DNA of 62,099 nt from Hyphomicrobiales bacterium (GTDB taxonomy: Bacteria; Pseudomonadota; Alphaproteobacteria; Rhizobiales; Rhizobiaceae). This document shows positions 56,295 to 62,099 of the stretch, piece by piece (position 1 is the first letter of the stretch; each line of letters begins with the position of its first letter). The DNA lies in assembly GCA_900466575.1 (NCBI GenBank), contig UBMP01000019.1, forward strand, positions 1 to 62,099, in the 5' to 3' direction. The translations under genes and the position numbers were made by a program. The notes beneath the pieces are model-generated. The model ran no database searches. It was not told the DNA's origin and was given only the letters and a program-made list of their open reading frames with translations.

Positions 56295-56732
56295 TCTGCC
56301 CTCGTCTGGTTCTTGTTTGGACGCAGGCTAATCGAAACCCCACAACATCGGGTTAACGGCTTGAGCTAGTGGCAAATTTGGGGCGGATATCCCTAATTCT
56401 AATGATGGAATTGCTGCAATTTGGCGAAAATGAAGCATCCGCTCCAATTTAGCTCGATATAAAATAAACTTTACTTGTCTGATTTTGCGGAACGGAGAGG
56501 TTCATCTCTGAAAATTCAGATAGCCCTCAGAACTTACGGTATCTGAGCGCCGATGCTGATTTAAGAGGGATGGTTTCTAGTAGGTATACATTAAGAAGCT
56601 GTTAGGCATTTCATGGTCTCCTCTTTACATCAGGTTGAAATGCCTTTTGGACAGATCAAATTCCGGAATGCGGGGGCTACCGGAAATTCAAGTCATCAAG
56701 AATATCCGAATGGAAAGCAATCCGGGCGCAAA
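56295..56732. promoter_or_regulatory. divergent control region of the chemosensory cluster
   Basis: 438 AT-rich bases. A perfect palindrome TCTGAA-AA-TTCAGA lies at 56507-56520. An in-frame extension of the HD-GYP gene back to 56613 exists but has poor coding character. Nothing else is supported. Confidence 0.4.
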
Positions 56733-57809
56733 ATGAATATATTCCTGATAGATGATAGTATTTCAATGATCTTCGCTTTTGAGCGAGCGATCAATTCTGT
56801 TGCCGATTGCCAAATTCACTCTTTCCAGGAACCCCTGAAAGCTTTGGAAAAGCTTGATGTCATGGTTCCAGATCTTGTGCTCGTTGACTACGAAATGCCC
56901 GCAATGAACGGCATCGAGGTGATCCAGGCCATCCGCGCCAATCCTTTGACGTCGGCGGTCCCGGTGATCATGATCACCTCGACGATCGACAGGCATGTCA
57001 AGCTCGCCGCAATCGAGGCCGGAGCAACCGAATTCCTGCACAAGCCGTTCGATGATACCGAACTGCGTATCCGGGTTAAGAACCTTCTCGACATCCGTTC
57101 GGCTCAGCTTGCCCTCACTGAACAGGCGGCGGAACTGAACCGGAAATACGAAGATGCAATGGCGCGCATCAATCGACGCGAGGAAGAGATCATCTGGCGC
57201 CTGTCGAAGGCTATCGGCATTCGCGACGGCGACACCGGCAACCATATCGACCGTGTGTCCTATATTGCGGGCATGATTGCAGAGGAACTGGGTCTGAACC
57301 AGGAACTGTGCAGAATGATCTTTCTGGCAAGCCCGTTGCACGACGTCGGCAAGCTCGGGGTTCCGGACAGCATTCTGCTCAAGCCTGGCAAACTGACGAC
57401 CGATGAATACGGCGTGATGCAGAAACACACGGAACTCGGCGCGCAGATTCTGGGCGGCAGCAGTAGCAAGCTCATTCAGATCGCAGAAACGATCGCGGCC
57501 AATCATCACGAAAAATGGGATGGCACCGGCTATCCCAAGGGCCTGAAAGGCAATGACATTCCGATCGAGGCCCGCATCGTCGCCGTCGCGGACGTGCTCG
57601 ACGCCTTGTGCTCCGATCGTCCCTACAAGAGTGCCTGGCCGCTCGACGCCGCTTTCGCGGAAATCCTGAATGCGAGCGGGAAACACTTCGACCCCGCCTG
57701 CGTGGCAGCTTTCTGCCGTCGCTGGCCGGAGATTCGGCAGACGTTCACTTCATCTCAAAGAGACGATGACGGGACAGTCATCGAATTCAACGTTGGGAAA
57801 ACAGCATGA
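56733..57809 (+). CDS. response regulator with HD-GYP phosphodiesterase domain
   Basis: 358 residues from the ATG at 56733. A receiver domain (acceptor Asp52 in VLVDYEMPAMNG, Lys104), a coiled linker (about 125-155) and a full HD-GYP domain (His203/Asp204 in LHDVGKLGVPDSI, HHEKWDGTGYPKGLKG at 258-272). HD-GYP proteins hydrolyse cyclic di-GMP, so chemosensory phosphorylation would be turned into c-di-GMP output. Its stop overlaps the STAS gene by four bases. Confidence 0.92.
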   Translation: MNIFLIDDSISMIFAFERAINSVADCQIHSFQEPLKALEKLDVMVPDLVLVDYEMPAMNGIEVIQAIRANPLTSAVPVIMITSTIDRHVKLAAIEAGATEFLHKPFDDTELRIRVKNLLDIRSAQLALTEQAAELNRKYEDAMARINRREEEIIWRLSKAIGIRDGDTGNHIDRVSYIAGMIAEELGLNQELCRMIFLASPLHDVGKLGVPDSILLKPGKLTTDEYGVMQKHTELGAQILGGSSSKLIQIAETIAANHHEKWDGTGYPKGLKGNDIPIEARIVAVADVLDALCSDRPYKSAWPLDAAFAEILNASGKHFDPACVAAFCRRWPEIRQTFTSSQRDDDGTVIEFNVGKTA

Positions 57810-58132
57810 AAACGGAAACTGCAGCCCTCTCCCTGAACGGGCCTCTTACTATCAAGACGATCAGCAGTGCGCGGGACATCCTGCAGGCGTTCATCGGCGA
57901 GAATGCGCAGCGCGGCAGAACGCTGGCCCTCGACATCGACGACGCCCAGGAATGTGACCTGACACTGGCGCAACTCGTCATCTCGGCGCGCAAGTCGGTG
58001 ACCGCCCGCGGCGCGAAACTCAAGCTCACACGACCTGCTGCCGGCAGTTTCCTGGCAGTGATCGAGCGCATGGGTCTTTTGACTGGCGACAAGAAACAGG
58101 ACGGCTTCTGGCTGGAAGGAAAAGCATTATGA
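57806..58132 (+). CDS. STAS-domain protein
   Basis: 108 residues, STAS-like: LNGPLTIKTISSARDILQAF, TLALDIDDAQECDLTLAQLV, LKLTRPAAGSFLAVIERMGL. The usual phospho-acceptor Ser region reads ECDLTL. STAS proteins appear as scaffold or anti-sigma-antagonist parts in chemosensory operons. Overlapped by neighbours on both sides. Confidence 0.8.
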   Translation: MKTETAALSLNGPLTIKTISSARDILQAFIGENAQRGRTLALDIDDAQECDLTLAQLVISARKSVTARGAKLKLTRPAAGSFLAVIERMGLLTGDKKQDGFWLEGKAL

Positions 58133-58497
58133 GCGCAAACATTTTGACCGTGGACGATTCCGCAAGTATCCGGCTGACGACCCGCCTTGCACTGACCAGC
58201 GCCGGCTACAAAGTGACCGAGGCCGTCGACGGAGCCGACGGGCTTGCGAAGATGAAGTCGGGTAGCTTCGACCTCATCGTTACCGATCTGAACATGCCGA
58301 ACATGGACGGCCTGACGATGATCCGCAGCCTGCGCAAGCTGCCCGCCTATATGGGCACGCCGGTCATCTTCCTCACCACGGAATCCGACGGAGAGCTGAA
58401 ACAGCAGGCCAAGGACGCAGGCGCGACCGGCTGGCTCACGAAGCCCTTCGAGCCCGACATGCTCGTCAAAATCACCAAGAAGGTCCTTGGACGATGA
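58129..58497 (+). CDS. cheY: CheY-like response regulator
   Basis: 122-residue single receiver domain. Acid pocket DD (9-10), phospho-acceptor Asp53 (LIVTDLNMPNMDG), Thr in FLTTES and Lys in LTKPFEPD. It is the phosphorylation partner of the CheA encoded next; output may be motor or c-di-GMP control. Confidence 0.92.
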   Translation: MSANILTVDDSASIRLTTRLALTSAGYKVTEAVDGADGLAKMKSGSFDLIVTDLNMPNMDGLTMIRSLRKLPAYMGTPVIFLTTESDGELKQQAKDAGATGWLTKPFEPDMLVKITKKVLGR

Positions 58498-60521
58498 ACA
58501 ATCCCGATCCGATTGCAGTGTTCAAAACGGAAGCCCTCGAGCAGCTTGAACTGATCGAAGCGGGTCTTCTCGACCTCACGCGCGACCTCGAAGACAAGGC
58601 ACAGATCGATGCCGTGTTTAGGGGCCTCCACACGCTGAAGGGCTCCGGGTCGATGTTCGGCTTCGACCAGCTCGCGGCCTTCACGCATCATTGCGAAACC
58701 GCCTTCGACCGGGTTCGCAAGGGCGAGGCGCCGGCAACGACCGAGCTCGTCAGCGCCGTTCTCGACGCTCAGGGTCACATGCTGGCGTTGCTTCAGACGC
58801 CCAACGGCGACCATGAAGCCATGAGCGCCAAGTTGCTCGACAATCTTCACCGCGCCGTCGGCGGCAGCGCCAAGGCTGCGACGCAGGAAACCGCTGCAGC
58901 GGAACAGAGCGGCTCCATGGCGGATACATCCGCCGCAGGGCTGTCTACCTGGGAACTCACATTCAGCCTCCCGCTCAATTCCATGATCAACGGCACGAAC
59001 CCGCTCGGCCTGCTTGATGAATTGCGCGAGCTGGGCGAGGCACAGGTTGAAGCACTCAGTGATAATGTTCCGCCGCTGGAAGAGATCGACCCGCGCGAAA
59101 TTCATGTGTCCTGGCGTGTAACCCTGAAGACCGACAAGCCGAGGGGCGACATCGAGGATGTCTTCATCTTCGTGATGGACGACATGGTGATGGACCTCAA
59201 GCAGATCGCGACCGCACCGGCGGCTGTGGCAAAGAAGGCGCCAGCACCTGCGACCGATATCGCAACGGACGCAGCAAAGCAGGCGGCGGCAAACGCTGCA
59301 GACGCGTCAAAGGCTCCGCAGCAAACCGATGCCAAATCGCAGAAGCAGGCGGACAACGTTCGCGTTCCCGCCCTTCGTCTCGACGAGATGATGGACCGCG
59401 TCGGCGAACTTGTCATTGCGCAGTCACGTCTCAGCCAGATGGCTGGCTCGGCTGCGGATCTCGGACTGCGCTCCGTCTCGGAAGAAATCGAGCGGCTGGC
59501 AGGCGAATTGCGCGACACGATGATGGTCCTGCGCATGATGCCGGTGGCAAGCCTCTTCAGCCGCTTCCGCCGTCTCGTTCACGACCTCGCCCGCGAAACA
59601 GGCAAGGATATCGAGCTGATCACCGAAGGGGAAATGACGGAAGTCGACAAGACAGTCATCGACCGCCTCGCCGATCCGCTGGTCCATCTCGTACGCAACT
59701 CCGTTGACCATGGCCTCGAAACCCCGGAAGACCGCATCGCGGTCGGCAAGTCTCCGGTGGGCCGCGTTCATCTCTCCGCCCACCAGACCGGCAGCGAAGT
59801 GGTGATCACCATCAAGGACGACGGTCGCGGCATCGATCGCGCCCGCGTCCGCGCCAAGGCGGAAACCAATGGCCTGATCCAGCCGGGCGCACAGCTTAGC
59901 GACCAGGAACTGCTGCAGCTGATCTTCCAGCCGGGCTTCTCTACGGCGGAAAAGGTCACCAACCTCTCCGGCCGCGGCGTCGGCATGGACGTCGTCAAGA
60001 AGACGATCGAGACGCTTCGCGGCGCCATCGACGTCAAGAGCAATCCGGGCGAAGGCTCCGAGATCGCACTGCGCATTCCGCTGACCCTGGCGATCATCGA
60101 CGGCCTTCTCGTCCGTGTCGGCAGCGGGCGCTATGTCCTGCCGCTCTCGGCCGTCGAGGAATGCCTCGAACTGTCGCTGGAAGAAGATCTCAAGTCCCGT
60201 GGCCGCAGCTTCATCTCGCTGCGCGACGATCTCGTGCCCTTCCTTCGGCTGCGCGAGCTGTTCCGTACGGGCACGCAACCCGATCCGTTCCAGAAAGTCG
60301 TCGTCGTCTCGACCGGCTCGGAACGCGTCGGACTGGTTGTCGACCAGATCATCGGCGACCACCAGACCGTCATCAAGAACATGTCGAAACTTCACGATCA
60401 CGTCTCCGCCTTCTCGGGCGCGACGATCCTTGGCGACGGCAATGTCGCGCTCATCCTCGATGTTGGGCATCTCATTGCCGCCGGCCAGCACCAGGAGGCG
60501 CAATTGCGGGCAGCAGGATGA
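58494..60521 (+). CDS. cheA: chemotaxis histidine kinase CheA
   Basis: 675 residues. HPt domain with His46 (RGLHTLKGSGSMFGF), a diverged P2-like region and an Ala/Lys-rich linker (about 240-290), then dimerisation P3, catalytic P4 (LVRNSVDHGLETPEDR, IKDDGRGID, GRGVGMDVVK) and CheW-like P5 at the end. It takes input from MCPs via CheW and phosphorylates CheY and probably the HD-GYP regulator. Confidence 0.95.
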   Translation: MNNPDPIAVFKTEALEQLELIEAGLLDLTRDLEDKAQIDAVFRGLHTLKGSGSMFGFDQLAAFTHHCETAFDRVRKGEAPATTELVSAVLDAQGHMLALLQTPNGDHEAMSAKLLDNLHRAVGGSAKAATQETAAAEQSGSMADTSAAGLSTWELTFSLPLNSMINGTNPLGLLDELRELGEAQVEALSDNVPPLEEIDPREIHVSWRVTLKTDKPRGDIEDVFIFVMDDMVMDLKQIATAPAAVAKKAPAPATDIATDAAKQAAANAADASKAPQQTDAKSQKQADNVRVPALRLDEMMDRVGELVIAQSRLSQMAGSAADLGLRSVSEEIERLAGELRDTMMVLRMMPVASLFSRFRRLVHDLARETGKDIELITEGEMTEVDKTVIDRLADPLVHLVRNSVDHGLETPEDRIAVGKSPVGRVHLSAHQTGSEVVITIKDDGRGIDRARVRAKAETNGLIQPGAQLSDQELLQLIFQPGFSTAEKVTNLSGRGVGMDVVKKTIETLRGAIDVKSNPGEGSEIALRIPLTLAIIDGLLVRVGSGRYVLPLSAVEECLELSLEEDLKSRGRSFISLRDDLVPFLRLRELFRTGTQPDPFQKVVVVSTGSERVGLVVDQIIGDHQTVIKNMSKLHDHVSAFSGATILGDGNVALILDVGHLIAAGQHQEAQLRAAG

Positions 60522-61030
60522 GCGAAGCAACTATCAAAGCGGATCACCGCGCGATCTGGAAAGGCGCGGACGAAATCTCGGTTCTGACGTTTTGCCTGAA
60601 TGGTGAGACCTTTGCCATCGAAGCGGTGATCGTTCAGGAAATCCTGGACCTCCTGCCTGAGACCAGCGTCCCCGGCAGCCTCCCCTTCGTCGGCAGCGTC
60701 ATCAATTTCCGCGGCAAGGTCATTCCGCTGGCCGACATTCGTGTCGCCTTCGGAATGGAAGCGGGAAATGTCACGATCGACAGCCGCATCATCGTGACCG
60801 AACTCGATCTCGAAGGCCAGACGACGCTCGTGGGGATGCGTACGGACAAGGTTTTCGAGGTCACCAGCCTGCCGGCTACTGCCAGCGAGCCGCCACCGAT
60901 CGTCGGCATGCGCTGGAGACCTGACTATATCCATGCCCTCGTCAAGCGCGAAGGCGAATTCATCATTCTCCCGAACCTGCAGGCCATCTTCTCTTCCCAG
61001 AGAGAGCCAGCAATTCGGGCAACTGCGTGA
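60518..61030 (+). CDS. cheW: chemotaxis coupling protein CheW
   Basis: 170 residues from the ATG overlapping the CheA stop. Typical CheW SH3-like segments: VLTFCLNGETFAIEAVIVQEIL, LPFVGSVINFRGKVIPLADIR and GMRTDKVFEVTSLP. It bridges receptor and kinase. Confidence 0.92.
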   Translation: MSEATIKADHRAIWKGADEISVLTFCLNGETFAIEAVIVQEILDLLPETSVPGSLPFVGSVINFRGKVIPLADIRVAFGMEAGNVTIDSRIIVTELDLEGQTTLVGMRTDKVFEVTSLPATASEPPPIVGMRWRPDYIHALVKREGEFIILPNLQAIFSSQREPAIRATA

Positions 61031-61038
61031 GGAACCCC

Positions 61039-62099
61039 ATGCGTTTCACGATCAAACTTAAGCTCGGCATCACCTTTTTGCTCATCATTCTGTTGACGAG
61101 CGTGATGTCGTATCTTTCGGTGACCAATCTCGCGAGCCTGAATAACTCGCTGAATGAATTGGTGGCTGGACCGGCCGCCAATATTCGCGGTGCCGGGAAG
61201 CTGGAAATTGGAATTCTTCAGGCATTACGATTCAACAAGAACGCGATGCTGACCAATGATCAGCAGATGACCAACGATTTCGTGGCAAAGGCCCGCGCAT
61301 CTTATCCGGCGATTGAGGAGCAGATCAAGACGTTGGTCAGCGCCAAGAACGCGGCCATCAAGGAAGGCGCTACCAGCCTTGCGTCCATGTATCCGCGCTG
61401 GAAGGAGCAGATGGAGGAGATCAACTCCTTGGCTCTGCGGAACAACCAGGCCGATAACGAGCGCGCCGCGGCGCTTTCTCTCGGGGATTTTGCCAAGCTC
61501 ACCGCGCAGTTGGTCGATCTTGCCGAGGCCGTAAACAAGGCCGGTGCGGACGAGATGGCTCAAACCTCGACCGATACCGACGTGCTCTACGAAAATTCCC
61601 GCACGCTCCTGCTGGCTATGGCCGGCGCCGTCCTCGTCTTCTCGATCCTCGCGGCGGTGTGGATATCCTTCACAATCAGCCGCGGTCTCAACCGCGCCAA
61701 CCAAGCAGTCCGCGAAGTTGCGGAAGGTGATCTGACCAAGGACGTCCAGGCTTCGGGCAGCGACGAAATCGCCGAGATGCTGGGTCACGTCAACACCATG
61801 ATCGAGCGTCTTCGCGGCGTGGTTGGGGATGCGCTTGCTGCAGCCGACAACGTCTCCTCGGGCAGCCAGCAGCTGTCTTCGGGTTCGGAACAGCTCTCGC
61901 AGGGCGCCACCGAACAGGCCTCCTCTGCCGAAGAAGCCTCCGCTTCGATGGAAGAGATGGCCGCCAACATCAAGCAGAACGCCGACAACGCAGCCCAGAC
62001 GGAAAAGATCGCCCGCCAGTCGTCCAAGGATGCGGAAGCCTCGGGTGAAGCCGTGAACAAGGCCGTCAACGCCATGCGCACGATTGCCGAGAAGATCTC
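61039..62099 (+). CDS. methyl-accepting chemotaxis protein, 3' truncated by window
   Basis: 353 codons visible, open to the window end. GAGGA precedes the ATG. Membrane helix 1 (LGITFLLIILLTSVMSYLSV), a four-helix-bundle-like periplasmic domain (about 30-185), helix 2 (LLLAMAGAVLVFSILAAVWI), a HAMP domain (RANQAVREVAEGDLTKDVQA) and the start of the methylation/signalling region (QLSQGATEQASSAEEASASM). The tip and C-terminus are outside the window. It is the cognate receptor of this operon. Confidence 0.93.
   Translation, partial: MRFTIKLKLGITFLLIILLTSVMSYLSVTNLASLNNSLNELVAGPAANIRGAGKLEIGILQALRFNKNAMLTNDQQMTNDFVAKARASYPAIEEQIKTLVSAKNAAIKEGATSLASMYPRWKEQMEEINSLALRNNQADNERAAALSLGDFAKLTAQLVDLAEAVNKAGADEMAQTSTDTDVLYENSRTLLLAMAGAVLVFSILAAVWISFTISRGLNRANQAVREVAEGDLTKDVQASGSDEIAEMLGHVNTMIERLRGVVGDALAAADNVSSGSQQLSSGSEQLSQGATEQASSAEEASASMEEMAANIKQNADNAAQTEKIARQSSKDAEASGEAVNKAVNAMRTIAEKI

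Noticed and set aside
56613-56732. N-terminal extension of the HD-GYP regulator
   Set aside because: The receiver domain starts exactly at MNIFLIDD (56733); the upstream 40 residues have no fold-like pattern.

Overview
The window reads as chromosome or large replicon of a GC-rich alphaproteobacterium, most likely a member of the Rhizobiaceae. Signs of this are a dctA gene divergent from dctB-dctD with a sigma-54 promoter and tandem DctD-type sites, a rhizobial-type flagellin, many ATGA-coupled operons and a plant/soil-style catabolic load. No tRNA, rRNA, CRISPR array, insertion sequence or phage gene was seen. The left edge is intergenic and the right edge cuts a chemoreceptor gene.

Layout. 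69-3033: hydroxyquinol ring cleavage (intradiol dioxygenase, maleylacetate reductase) with a divergent LysR regulator. 3124-7187: a methyltransferase/acetyltransferase pair, a winged-helix-like protein and a three-gene set of small proteins (unknown, NTF2-like, GYD). 7284-8237: an orphan flagellin. 8381-13191: a four-gene operon (asparagine synthetase, ACP, AMP-ligase, NAD-synthetase-like protein) that looks like an amide-forming small-molecule pathway. 13923-18732: C4-dicarboxylate uptake, DctBD/DctA. 19001-19894: an aldo/keto reductase.

20063-42255 is a purine-catabolic island transcribed outward from 27223-27713. Leftward run a BMP-type (nucleoside/purine) ABC importer, a Rieske-less oxygenase catalytic subunit and guanine deaminase. 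Rightward run an acylphosphatase-like small protein, a stand-alone Rieske protein, a GST-like protein, adenine deaminase, a LysR regulator, a split ThDP decarboxylase, a GMC oxidoreductase, an amidohydrolase, a second Rieske-less oxygenase subunit, a three-domain xanthine-dehydrogenase-type hydroxylase in unusual order, and an aldehyde dehydrogenase. The parts recall the NdmC/NdmD/NdmE purine-alkaloid N-demethylase, but with Rieske and catalytic domains on separate polypeptides. I infer an oxygenase that removes N-alkyl groups from purines (methylxanthines or N6-prenyl adenines/cytokinins). Released purine would go to the deaminases and xanthine dehydrogenase, and the side-chain aldehyde to the ALDH. 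This is the strongest candidate for an undescribed system.

42319-44255: acetaldehyde-type ALDH with a DUF779 partner. 44787-52757: a second notable system. A 35-codon gene (46541-46648) encodes a double-glycine leader and a 20-residue four-cysteine core. It lies between a TolC-family gene and an operon for a C39-peptidase ABC exporter, HlyD adaptor, LpxL-like acyltransferase, ketosynthase and ACP. It looks like a secreted microcin/RiPP-like peptide whose export operon includes a private fatty-acyl module. 53325-54319: a periplasmic transglutaminase-like cysteine peptidase and a small exported protein. 54555-62099: a chemosensory cluster (soluble coiled-coil MCP-like protein; divergent HD-GYP regulator, STAS protein, CheY, CheA, CheW and a truncated MCP).
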